Positions 1 through 8,006 of a stretch of 64,000 bases of DNA are shown here, piece after piece (position 1 is the stretch's first letter; every line of letters starts with the position of its first letter). Source of the stretch: CAIXSC01 sp046349915 (lineage in GTDB: Bacteria > Planctomycetota > Planctomycetia > Pirellulales > Pirellulaceae); contig JAXMBL010000003.1 of assembly GCA_046349915.1 (NCBI GenBank), forward strand, positions 868,001 to 932,000, in the 5' to 3' direction. The translations under genes and the position numbers were made by a program. The notes beneath the pieces are model-generated. The model saw only the letters and a program-made list of their open reading frames with translations, had not been told where the DNA came from and did not search any database.

Positions 1-416
1 TGTCGCGTGAGCAATGCCCGAAGCTCATCTTGGAATGTCATCTTGCGATGATGCTCTTGCTGGTTCTCGATGTATCTTCGGACATCAGAAACGTTGGACT
101 CGCTTACAGAGAAGGCGGCATAACCGTTCTGCCAGTGGAATTCCATGTTCTTCGTGCCGTCTGATTTCATCCACTTCGAACTACCTTTCTTCACCTCTTC
201 AATGACTTTCTTCAATGCGTGGTTCTTGGATAGAGAGAATAGCGCGTGAACATGATCCTCGACGCCGCCGATTATGAGTGCCGGGCTTTCCCATTGCTTG
301 AAGATGCCGGACTGATAGGCGAAAAGCGGCTCGCGGATCTCATCCGGCAACCATGTCATGCGGTGTTTTGTGCTGAAAACCAGATGGATCAGATTCTTGA
401 CCAGCGACTGTGGCAT
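1..416 (-). CDS. Y1 (HUH) transposase, IS200/REP-associated type, cut by the window edge
   Basis: Reading the minus strand from the ATG at 416 gives 138 open codons beginning MPQSLVKNLIHLVFSTKHRM and running off the window. The N-terminus matches the small Y1_Tnp transposases that begin MPQSL and contain VFSTK. The metal-binding HUH motif is visible as EDHVHALF (about residues 53-60), and the region around RYIENQQEHH (about residues 115-124) holds the tyrosine expected to attack DNA. Family members are about 150 residues, so only a short C-terminal tail should be missing. There is no accessory orfB, as is usual for single-gene RAYT/IS200-like enzymes. Such enzymes cut single-stranded DNA at hairpins, which matters because the window is rich in palindromes. 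Whether it is active, and which hairpins it recognises, cannot be told from this fragment. Confidence 0.87.
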   Translation of the reverse strand, partial: MPQSLVKNLIHLVFSTKHRMTWLPDEIREPLFAYQSGIFKQWESPALIIGGVEDHVHALFSLSKNHALKKVIEEVKKGSSKWMKSDGTKNMEFHWQNGYAAFSVSESNVSDVRRYIENQQEHHRKMTFQDELRALLTR

Positions 417-462
417 GAATTGCGTCTCCCGGGATGTGTCGCGCTGTGAGCGCTGACGTCGA

Positions 463-1824
463 TCACAGCAACTCGCTGATCGCTTGCCCGTGATAAAGGA
501 TACGCTGCGGGCGTCCCGCGTGGTCGAGGAACTCGTGCTTCGGATTGATCCCGAGATGGTGGTAGATGGTGGCGAGTAGATCCTGGGGAGTGTAGGGCTT
601 TTCCGTCGGATACTCCGCCTTTGAATTTGTGGCGCCGATCACCTGACCCATGCGCCAACCTCCACCTGACACCAGCACCGACATCGCGTTTGGCCAGTGG
701 TCGCGTCCCTCTAAGCCAGAGGCGTGCGACAGCCGCGGCGTCCGACCAAATTCGCCCATCGCCACCACCAAGATGTTCCGTTGCTGATCGCGTGCGTGTA
801 TGTCCTCAATCAAGGTCGACAGAGCAGGGTCCATATGGAGTGCGCGATACTGCATGGCAGGCCCAAGATCCCAGTCGTACATCGGAATGACATGGTCGTC
901 CCAACTGAAGTATCGCTTCAATCCCATCTCCGGGGCCTGGGCATCGACGGTGACGAGGCCGACTCCCGCTTCGGCCAAGCGACGAGCTAGCAAACAACTT
1001 TGCCCCCATAGAGTGCGGCCATATCTGTCGCGCAGACTATCGGGCTCCTGGCCCAAGTCGAACGCCGCGGCAACTTGCGGATTCGTCAGGATGTCGAATG
1101 CCTGATTGTGGAATTGGTCTATGCCGTCGCGTACGTCAGCTTGATCGAGTCGTCGTCGCAACACGTCCAACTGGTTCATCAGGCCGCGACGATCCGCTAG
1201 ACGCGAAGCGTTGAGACCGGCGTCGATGCCGAGATTCGCGGGCCGAAAATTGGCCGCCGACGGATCTCCCGTCTCATAGGCTGTGTGGCTGACGCCAAGA
1301 TATTGCGGCCGAGTCATGAAGGGCTTCTTGGGAATTCCCACATAGTTGGGAATGCCTCCTGGACCCGACCCGCGCATTCGACTGGTCACCATCCCGATGT
1401 CAGGATGAGCGGAAACTGCGGTCGACGTCGGATCAGCTTGGGCTGGCGTCTTGCCCGTCAACATCTCGATCGAGCCATCGTTGTGCGACGACATGTCGTG
1501 ATGGATCGATCGGATAATCGAATACTTGTCGGCGATCCCCGCCAGTTTTGGGAAAATCTCACAGACGTCGAGTCCGGGGACCTTGGTGGGTATGGGACGA
1601 AAGGGGCCACGATATTCGCTGGGGGCGTCGGGTTTACAATCGAATGTCTCCAATTGACTCGGTCCACCCCACATCCAGAAGAGGATGACCGAAGTGTTCG
1701 CAGCGCGACCTTGAGAGGCGGCGGCAGCCGCCAATTGCGGCAGGGTGAGTCCGCCGAGAGCCAAGGCGCCGGCGCGAAGGAACTCGCGGCGATTCCACGG
1801 GCCCGAGCAAGAAATACCTGACAT
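463..1824 (-). CDS. DUF1501 family protein, Tat-type signal
   Basis: 453 residues. DUF1501 proteins belong to the alkaline phosphatase/sulfatase-like superfamily; their reaction is not established. The N-terminus has a twin-arginine motif (RREFLRAG, residues 12-19) and a hydrophobic stretch ending near ALA, so export by Tat is expected. Family landmarks seen are FWMWGGPSQLETFD (near residue 50), FSWDDH, GEFGRTP and GRDHW, the last three being the likely metal-site elements. GAGGG lies 8 bases before the ATG. Unlike most DUF1501 genes in this window it has no DUF1549/DUF1553 partner: the next gene upstream is a RidA-type protein and the next downstream is a transposase. The C-terminus lacks the usual TDVHGRVV ending and instead reads QRILYHGQAISELL, so it belongs to a separate subgroup. 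Confidence 0.9.
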   Translation of the reverse strand: MSGISCSGPWNRREFLRAGALALGGLTLPQLAAAAASQGRAANTSVILFWMWGGPSQLETFDCKPDAPSEYRGPFRPIPTKVPGLDVCEIFPKLAGIADKYSIIRSIHHDMSSHNDGSIEMLTGKTPAQADPTSTAVSAHPDIGMVTSRMRGSGPGGIPNYVGIPKKPFMTRPQYLGVSHTAYETGDPSAANFRPANLGIDAGLNASRLADRRGLMNQLDVLRRRLDQADVRDGIDQFHNQAFDILTNPQVAAAFDLGQEPDSLRDRYGRTLWGQSCLLARRLAEAGVGLVTVDAQAPEMGLKRYFSWDDHVIPMYDWDLGPAMQYRALHMDPALSTLIEDIHARDQQRNILVVAMGEFGRTPRLSHASGLEGRDHWPNAMSVLVSGGGWRMGQVIGATNSKAEYPTEKPYTPQDLLATIYHHLGINPKHEFLDHAGRPQRILYHGQAISELL

Positions 1825-1898
1825 CGTGAATCCCTCTGTCTTTGCGACGTTTCCTTGCTGCCTTTCCGCCTTCTGAGATCCGCATTACGAAAACAACA

Positions 1899-3143
1899 CT
1901 AATCCCGCGTCACCGCCATCGCTTCGATCTCGACCAGCAAATCCTCGAACGCAAACCCGCTCACCCGGAAGCCGGTGATGCAAGGGCCTGGTTCGGGGTA
2001 GAACTCGCGAGTGATCTCGCGCATGATGGCGGCGGCTTGGTTGATCTGATCCCAATCGTCCGGCGCGTAGTAGTAGATGTACAACTTCGCGACATCGCTC
2101 TCGTCCAGTTGTGCTTCCGCCAACACCTTGCGGATGAACTGGTAGACGTTGCGAGTCTGCTCCGCCAGGCTGTCGCCGACAGCTTTCGCGTTCGAGTCGG
2201 CGGAGATTTGTCCACCAATGAACGCCAGGTTGTTGATGCGCCAACCCTGCGTATACTCATTCCCTTTGATGCTCCAGTCCCAATGATTGGCGGGTTGGAG
2301 CCGCAGCTTGTTCTTCGTGCCCAAAACGCCGACCCCCTCGACCTGAATGAGTTCGCGGGAATCGGGCATGCCGGTAATGCGTAGTCCTGCCCCCGCGCCG
2401 GTGGGCATCGACATCCAACGTTCGCGCACGCGAGTCATCTTTTCCCAGTAGTCCGTGACTTGCCGCCCCTGACCCTGAAAGCGGAAATAGGTGTTCTGCC
2501 GCATGAGGCTCGTACGGTCGCCGCCCGCGGTCACCAGCATCGTATCGAGATTGCGAAACGCCTGATCCGTTTGCTCCTCGATATCGTCGATCCCCAGGAC
2601 ATTGCCTTGCGCGTCGAGCGACCGTTGTCCGCCGACAAACACTAAATCTCCCACTCGCCAGCCGTGGGAGAAGGGGAGTTTCCCGCGCCAATTCCAATGG
2701 CCTGGCGGTGACAGCAACTCGCGCTCGCCTCCCACATACGCCCAGGCATCGATCAACACCAGCGCACCGCGTTTCTCCAGCCCGCAGCGCACCTCGGTCG
2801 TCGTCGGACCAGGAGAGGTGAAATACTCGGCGCGGACCGCATCCAGCTCTTCCAAGAATCTCTCAACCGCCGCGTCGTCGCCATCGCAACTGAAGTACAC
2901 GTTGTGCTTCAGCACGTCGCTCATGCTGGCGCCCGCTTCCTCCAGCACTCGCTTGAGCGACTCCAGGGCATTGCGAGCCTGAGTGGCAACGTCAGATCCC
3001 ACCACTTCGCCGTGCTCGTCGAGCGACATCTGACCGCCGACAAAAATCAAGTCGCCACAACGCACCGCTTGTGTGGTCGACCACGCGCCGCCGCGATGGT
3101 CTCGCGGAGTAATCCATTGTTTCTTCACAGAGCTCAAATCCAA
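1899..3143 (-). CDS. Triple-domain RidA (YjgF/YER057c/UK114) protein
   Basis: 414 residues made of three consecutive Rid-like domains, at about 18-137, 155-275 and 290-412. Each begins with a similar strand: GDLIFVGGQMSLDEHG, GDLVFVGGQRSLDAQG and NNLAFIGGQISADSNA. Classic RidA proteins are single 120-130 residue domains that form trimers and hydrolyse enamine/imine intermediates; here one chain carries three units and could fold as a self-contained pseudo-trimer (inference). By eye, the arginine that binds the substrate carboxylate in RidA is not present at the equivalent place in domains 1 (GPTTTEVR) and 3 (GPCITGFR), so deaminase activity is doubtful. No signal peptide, so cytoplasmic. The longest frame opens with TTG at 3143; a GTG at 3128 is an alternative. 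It lies 67 bp after the DUF1552 gene. Confidence 0.85.
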   Translation of the reverse strand: MDLSSVKKQWITPRDHRGGAWSTTQAVRCGDLIFVGGQMSLDEHGEVVGSDVATQARNALESLKRVLEEAGASMSDVLKHNVYFSCDGDDAAVERFLEELDAVRAEYFTSPGPTTTEVRCGLEKRGALVLIDAWAYVGGERELLSPPGHWNWRGKLPFSHGWRVGDLVFVGGQRSLDAQGNVLGIDDIEEQTDQAFRNLDTMLVTAGGDRTSLMRQNTYFRFQGQGRQVTDYWEKMTRVRERWMSMPTGAGAGLRITGMPDSRELIQVEGVGVLGTKNKLRLQPANHWDWSIKGNEYTQGWRINNLAFIGGQISADSNAKAVGDSLAEQTRNVYQFIRKVLAEAQLDESDVAKLYIYYYAPDDWDQINQAAAIMREITREFYPEPGPCITGFRVSGFAFEDLLVEIEAMAVTRD

Positions 3144-3210
3144 AATTGAATGTCAGAATGTCTGCCGAATTGCCACTTGTGTCGACTCACGGGAGACTTG
3201 GCGACGCTTA

Positions 3211-4581
3211 TTAGGCCAAGATCTCTGAGATCACTCCATTGCTGTCCGCGAACGTCTCGGTGCGGACATCCATCTTCTGCGCCATCGTCAGCAACAGGTT
3301 GCTCAAGTGAGCCTTGCTGTTCACGGGATTGTGGCAGATGGCGTAGTGCTTGCCGGGGCTGTCCAGTTGATACGAATAACCTTCGCGCTTGCCAACAGCG
3401 TTGTAATCAATGTGCTTACCGTGCTTGATGCCGAGCGCCGAGCCGCCCGCGAGCAGAATTGGCAAGTTAGCGTTGCCGTGGCTATGACCAAACGCCATGC
3501 CGCTGCCGTACAGGCACATCGTCGAATCGAGCAGCGGTCCCTGAGCATCCTGCGCCTGACTCAATCGATCCAAGAAGTAGGCGAACTGTTGGATGTTGAA
3601 TTTGTCGCTCGTCGTCAAGTCGTCCATCAGCTTCGGATTGCCGTTGTGATGCGAGAGTGAGTGACGATCTTGTTTCAAACCGATTTCAGGAATGGCCGGG
3701 CCCGTCCCTTCGTTGCCGGTGCTGAATGTGGCGACGCGAGTCATGTCGGTCTGGAAGGCCAGCACCAGAATGTCGTACATGGTCCGCAGGTACTCGCCGA
3801 GTCGCTCGAGCGAGATGTCGCGATTCAATTGCGAGGCGACGGACGGGTCGACCTTGGGACGAGGAGTATCGAGCCACTTATCGGCTCGCTGGGTCCGAAT
3901 CTCCACCTCGCGCACCGAGGTCAAGTATTGCTCCAAACGCCCGCGGTCGTCGCGGCCCAGTTGATTACCCAACGCGTTCGCTTCGTCGAGCACTAGATCG
4001 AGGATGCTATTCTGCCGCTGAAGCCCTCGTCGCTGTTTGGCGATTCCACCCTGAGGTTCGGTAAACATGTCCCGAAAAACCACGCCAGGACTTCCTTGAG
4101 CGGGCAAACTGATTCCGTCGGCCGTGCATGCCAGCGAGTGTCCTTGATTGCTCATCTCCATCGACGCGAATCGCGTGAGGGGCGCTGTCACTTGCGCCAT
4201 CAGTTGATCGACCGAGATCGTATTGCGCTCCGTTTGGCCAATCTTGCCGCCAGTCAGCCAAATGCTGCTGCAGTTGTGGTGATGGCCCAAGCCGTGCGGG
4301 TGGTGAAGTCCACTGATCGGCGTGAAGTGAGCTCGGTGCTTTTCGAGTGGCTTGAGCGACTTGGACAGCGTGTACTGCTCGCCCATGCCCGTGACTTGAA
4401 AATCCAACGTGTTCACACCGTTGGGAAGATAGATGAACACGCTACGCTTGACGCGAGTCTGGGGAGCGGATGCCCGCAGAGGTTGCATGCAGTCGAGCGT
4501 CGGCAATGCGATCGCTACCCCGAGGCCTCGCAGCACATGGCGGCGATTCAGTAGCCAACGCTGCGACAGGTAACGAGCCAT
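3211..4581 (-). CDS. DUF1552 family protein
   Basis: 456 residues. The start has the family signature RRHVLRGLGVAIALPTLDCM (residues 13-32), which is both a twin-arginine-like export signal and the DUF1552 N-terminus, followed by VFIYLPNGVN and later LYGSGMAFGHSHGNANLPIL near residue 360. DUF1552 proteins are exported and of unknown biochemical function; they usually accompany DUF1592-type cytochromes. Here that partner is absent: an FAD oxidoreductase gene ends 67 bp upstream and a RidA gene follows. GGAG lies 10 bases before the ATG. It may have lost its DUF1592 neighbour or may work with one of the other three DUF1592 proteins in the window. Confidence 0.9.
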   Translation of the reverse strand: MARYLSQRWLLNRRHVLRGLGVAIALPTLDCMQPLRASAPQTRVKRSVFIYLPNGVNTLDFQVTGMGEQYTLSKSLKPLEKHRAHFTPISGLHHPHGLGHHHNCSSIWLTGGKIGQTERNTISVDQLMAQVTAPLTRFASMEMSNQGHSLACTADGISLPAQGSPGVVFRDMFTEPQGGIAKQRRGLQRQNSILDLVLDEANALGNQLGRDDRGRLEQYLTSVREVEIRTQRADKWLDTPRPKVDPSVASQLNRDISLERLGEYLRTMYDILVLAFQTDMTRVATFSTGNEGTGPAIPEIGLKQDRHSLSHHNGNPKLMDDLTTSDKFNIQQFAYFLDRLSQAQDAQGPLLDSTMCLYGSGMAFGHSHGNANLPILLAGGSALGIKHGKHIDYNAVGKREGYSYQLDSPGKHYAICHNPVNSKAHLSNLLLTMAQKMDVRTETFADSNGVISEILA

Positions 4582-4648
4582 CTCGGAATGCTCCGTGGTG
4601 TGGGAGTGATCTGGAATGATGAACTAAGTTTGCTTGGAAGTTACCAGT

Positions 4649-6553
4649 CTACCGCGAAGCGGTCGCTTGTTTCCAAGCCGACCGCACAAAATCACCGCGA
4701 GACGCTTTGGGGCTGCGTAGGATATCTTCCAGACCCTTGAGCTCCAGCCGTTTGGAAATCCCAAGCCAGCGTTGCGCCGTTTTCGGGTCGAGCGGATGGT
4801 CTAACTGTGCCTCGTGATTCGGAAATGCCTCGAAATACTGCCCATGGAGATTACGCCCACGTTGCCCGGGTTTTTCTGGCAGCGGCGCCAGAGCATGCCA
4901 GCCGCCCTGCAAACCCCACCACTGAACGGAGGCGAAATCCACGTGTCCTGGCGGAATGTCACTCACGTAGATTGTGGCCGAGCAGCGTTCATGCAATCGC
5001 TTCTGCAACTGAGGAAGGGCGATTTGAGACACCGAACACTTGTCGGCGATGGCCAGGTGCGCCGCATGTCCACCCGCTTGTCCCAAAGACATCCAAATCG
5101 GTTCGAGACGCAGAGCACAAAAACCCACATGCGAAGAACTGACGGCGGTCACGACCAACAGGTTCGAGACCTCGCGAGGAACAAGGACTCCGTAGGGAAT
5201 CTGGTAGGGAACGACCGGCTTGTAGAATTCGCCCGTGTGCCGGCCGCCGAACCGAGGCCCCTCATGGGCCGTGCCATGGCAATTGGGGCCATAGTCGCCG
5301 ACTGCGATCGAGTCGCCTCGCAGGACCGCTCGTGCATCGTTAGCGGCATGGTCGGTATCGTGTTCGGTGAACACGTACTGACCAATCATCCGTCGAGCTT
5401 CGCGCACGTACAATTGCGGGGGAATGTGATGCGACTCGATGAATTCATCTTTGCACCAACCCCACTCCCTTGCTTCCTCGCGAAATGAAGCAGGAACCGC
5501 TGCGTCGTTCTGAAGAAAATAAAACAGTCCCACCTGGTCGCGCAGATGCTCATCGAAGATTCGCCTGCGAGTGGCCCTATCGCCATTGGGCCACTCACGA
5601 TTGAGCTGCGGCAGGGACAAGCGTATGACCCCGTTGGAAACGTCATTGATGTCATACTTGTCGTTGGGGAGCGCGGGGAGATGGGCTTTGAACAAGCATT
5701 TCGTGGGATAATCGAAGACGCGTTTGACTTTTCCGCTGTTCAGAACCTCCAACACTGGCAAGAAATCTTCGCGGCGATAGCCAGCGGGTTCTGACGGCAG
5801 CACCCGATTCTCAGGTCGACGCGTCATGATGAAGCGGAAGTTGTAGGCTTGAAGTTGTTCGTCGGCACTCGCTGGCGCCAGAGATTCGTCATACTCGTGA
5901 CGTCCCTCGCGCCCGACTCGCCACGCAACTCCCGCCGCCGCCATCAAGTCGCCTTCATACGTCGCGTCAATGTAGACTTTCGCTCGTACAGTCCGGCGTG
6001 CTTCCTTGGGGCCGATCAGTGAGATGGAGCGAATGGTATGAGGCGTTTTTGGTTCCGCTGAGCCTTCGGCATCACGCCCCTGCGACTCTCGAACGTCGCT
6101 TCTGTCCACGCCATCGAGTCGCGACTGGCGGATAACTTCGATGTGGGGATGCTCCGCCAACATCTCCGTAAAGATTCGCAGATTGACGTGCGGTTCGCCG
6201 AAGATCCCGCGTTCGCAGGCCCGAGCCTGCAGCGATTCAGGGCCATACTTAGTCTGGTAATAGAGTGCGACGCGGCGACTGAATTCGCCAAATGCGCCAG
6301 TGATGCTCTCAAAAGTTCGAATGTCGGTATGCGACAACCCTGAGGTCACAAGGCCGCCGATCATGGCTGTCGGTTCGACCAGCAAAACCGACTCGCCATC
6401 GTCCGCGGCCGACAGCGCGGCCGCGATCCCTGCGGGCGTTGCGCCATAAACCACAACGGATGGTTGCCCCTCTGCCGCCAACAGAGAGACGGGGAGCAGG
6501 AAGGCGAGTGTGAAGAGGCAATAGAGTTTTGCCCCGAATACGGTCAGTTTCAC
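4649..6553 (-). CDS. Exported FAD-dependent oxidoreductase (PF12831 type)
   Basis: 634 residues from a GTG start at 6553. The signal peptide is evident (LYCLFTLAFLLPVSLLAAEG), then the FAD-binding Rossmann start VVVYGATPAGIAAALSAA (about 36-53) and an acidic strand end VLLVEPTAMIGGLV. This matches the FAD_oxidored family common in Planctomycetota and Bacteroidota, sometimes called xanthan lyase-like; the substrate is unknown. The frame stays open further upstream, but that part overlaps the preceding DUF1501 gene and lacks a signal peptide. The GTG overlaps the stop codon of that gene in the quadruplet GTGA, which is typical of translational coupling, so the two proteins are probably made together. 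Confidence 0.88.
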   Translation of the reverse strand: MKLTVFGAKLYCLFTLAFLLPVSLLAAEGQPSVVVYGATPAGIAAALSAADDGESVLLVEPTAMIGGLVTSGLSHTDIRTFESITGAFGEFSRRVALYYQTKYGPESLQARACERGIFGEPHVNLRIFTEMLAEHPHIEVIRQSRLDGVDRSDVRESQGRDAEGSAEPKTPHTIRSISLIGPKEARRTVRAKVYIDATYEGDLMAAAGVAWRVGREGRHEYDESLAPASADEQLQAYNFRFIMTRRPENRVLPSEPAGYRREDFLPVLEVLNSGKVKRVFDYPTKCLFKAHLPALPNDKYDINDVSNGVIRLSLPQLNREWPNGDRATRRRIFDEHLRDQVGLFYFLQNDAAVPASFREEAREWGWCKDEFIESHHIPPQLYVREARRMIGQYVFTEHDTDHAANDARAVLRGDSIAVGDYGPNCHGTAHEGPRFGGRHTGEFYKPVVPYQIPYGVLVPREVSNLLVVTAVSSSHVGFCALRLEPIWMSLGQAGGHAAHLAIADKCSVSQIALPQLQKRLHERCSATIYVSDIPPGHVDFASVQWWGLQGGWHALAPLPEKPGQRGRNLHGQYFEAFPNHEAQLDHPLDPKTAQRWLGISKRLELKGLEDILRSPKASRGDFVRSAWKQATASR

Positions 6554-7977
6554 GCCAAGATCTCCCGCACAACCTTCGCTCCTTCCACCCCTGTCAAGCG
6601 AAAGTCGAGGCCAGCATGGTGATACGTCAGCTTCTGATGATCGAATCCCATCAAGTGCAACATCGTGGCATGCAAGTCGTGGACATGCACGCGATTCTCG
6701 ACCGCTCGATAGCCAAAGTCGTCCGTGTTTCCGAAGGCGAAACCGCCTTTGACTCCTCCACCGGCCAGCCACACCGAGTAGCCATGATGATTGTGATCGC
6801 GGCCTGTCGGTTCGCCCCCGCCTATGGGAATCTCGACGCCCGGTGTTCGCCCAAACTCGCCGCCGCACAACACCAACGTCTCATCCAAGAGGCCGCGTTG
6901 AGCGAGGTCGGAAAGTAACGCCGCGATGGGGCCGTCGGCTTCCTGTCCCAAGCGACGATGTTCACCCGCAATATTGGAATGCGAGTCCCATGGCTGCACG
7001 TCACCGTGGTAACACTGTACCACGCGCACGCCGCGCTCGAGCAAGCGACGCGCGATCAAAAGTTGGCGTCCATGGACCTTGTCGGCTTGATACAGAGCTT
7101 GCGTCGCGGCCGTCTCTTGCGAAATGTCCAACGCATCCGTCGCTTCCATCTGCATGCGGTACGCCAGCTCGAACGACTGTATCCGTGCTTCGAGATTTGC
7201 GTCCTCCGCGCGAGTTGCTTGATGCTGACGATTCAGCCGTGAGAGCAAATCGAGTTGTCGACGCTGAACCGTCGCCGACGCTCGAGGGCTTTGGATATTC
7301 GCAATCAGTTCCTTAGCAAGTGATTTGCGAGTATCCAGGTAGGTGCCTTGATAGATTCCCGGCAGAAACGCGCTGCGCCAATTCGACGAGTCGGCGACAG
7401 GGAGTCCTGGGCACATGGCGACGAAACCAGGCAGATTCTGGTTTTCGCATCCCAGCCCATAGGTGAGCCAAGAACCATAGCTGGGGCGCGACAACCGCTC
7501 GTCCCCCGTATTCATCAACCGCATACTCTGTTCGTGATTCGGAGTATTCGCGTACATCGAGCGAATGACGCAAATGCGGTCAGCGTGCTGTCGAGCCGTC
7601 TTTTCGAAGACTTCACTGCACCACAGTCCGCTTTGACCATATTGGGCGAATTTGAAGGGGGAGGCTAAAGCGACTCCCGTCTCGCGTTCAGTGGTCAAGT
7701 TGCCCGTTGGCAACTTCTTACCGCCCCACTTGGTCAGTTCGGGTTTCGGGTCCCAAGTGTCTACTTGCGAAGGCCCGCCATTCAGATAGATATGAATCAC
7801 TCGCTTGGCCTTGGCGGCGAAGTGCGGAGGACGCGGAGTCAGCGGGTTCACCGCGGTCGGTCGCGCGGCTTGATCGGCCTGTAGCAACGTAGGAAGCGCA
7901 AGCCAAGCTAATCCTGTTCCTACGCTCCGCAAGAGGTCGCGACGCGCGACGAGGCTCTCTGTGGGTTGCATCGCCAT
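6550..7977 (-). CDS. DUF1501 family protein
   Basis: 475 residues from the ATG at 7977, chosen because GGAGAAGG lies just before it and because a longer frame would overlap the upstream gene. N-terminus carries ARRDLLRSVGTGLAWLALP, a twin-arginine-like signal. Landmarks: RVIHIYLNGGPSQVDTWDPK, PWDSHSN (metal-type motif), CGGEFGRTPGVEIP, GRDHNHHGYS and the ending LTYHHAGLDFRLTGVEG. It follows its DUF1549/DUF1553 partner by 29 bp and overlaps the next gene (FAD oxidoreductase) by 4 bp, so the three form one operon. The biochemical activity of the family is unknown. Confidence 0.92.
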   Translation of the reverse strand: MAMQPTESLVARRDLLRSVGTGLAWLALPTLLQADQAARPTAVNPLTPRPPHFAAKAKRVIHIYLNGGPSQVDTWDPKPELTKWGGKKLPTGNLTTERETGVALASPFKFAQYGQSGLWCSEVFEKTARQHADRICVIRSMYANTPNHEQSMRLMNTGDERLSRPSYGSWLTYGLGCENQNLPGFVAMCPGLPVADSSNWRSAFLPGIYQGTYLDTRKSLAKELIANIQSPRASATVQRRQLDLLSRLNRQHQATRAEDANLEARIQSFELAYRMQMEATDALDISQETAATQALYQADKVHGRQLLIARRLLERGVRVVQCYHGDVQPWDSHSNIAGEHRRLGQEADGPIAALLSDLAQRGLLDETLVLCGGEFGRTPGVEIPIGGGEPTGRDHNHHGYSVWLAGGGVKGGFAFGNTDDFGYRAVENRVHVHDLHATMLHLMGFDHQKLTYHHAGLDFRLTGVEGAKVVREILA

Positions 7978-8006
7978 TTCCTTCTCCGATCTCAAACGTC
8001 GTCCGC

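Noticed and set aside
6554..6868. Longer N-terminus of the FAD oxidoreductase
   Set aside because: It overlaps the DUF1501 gene and hides the signal peptide; the GTG at 6553 gives a proper one.
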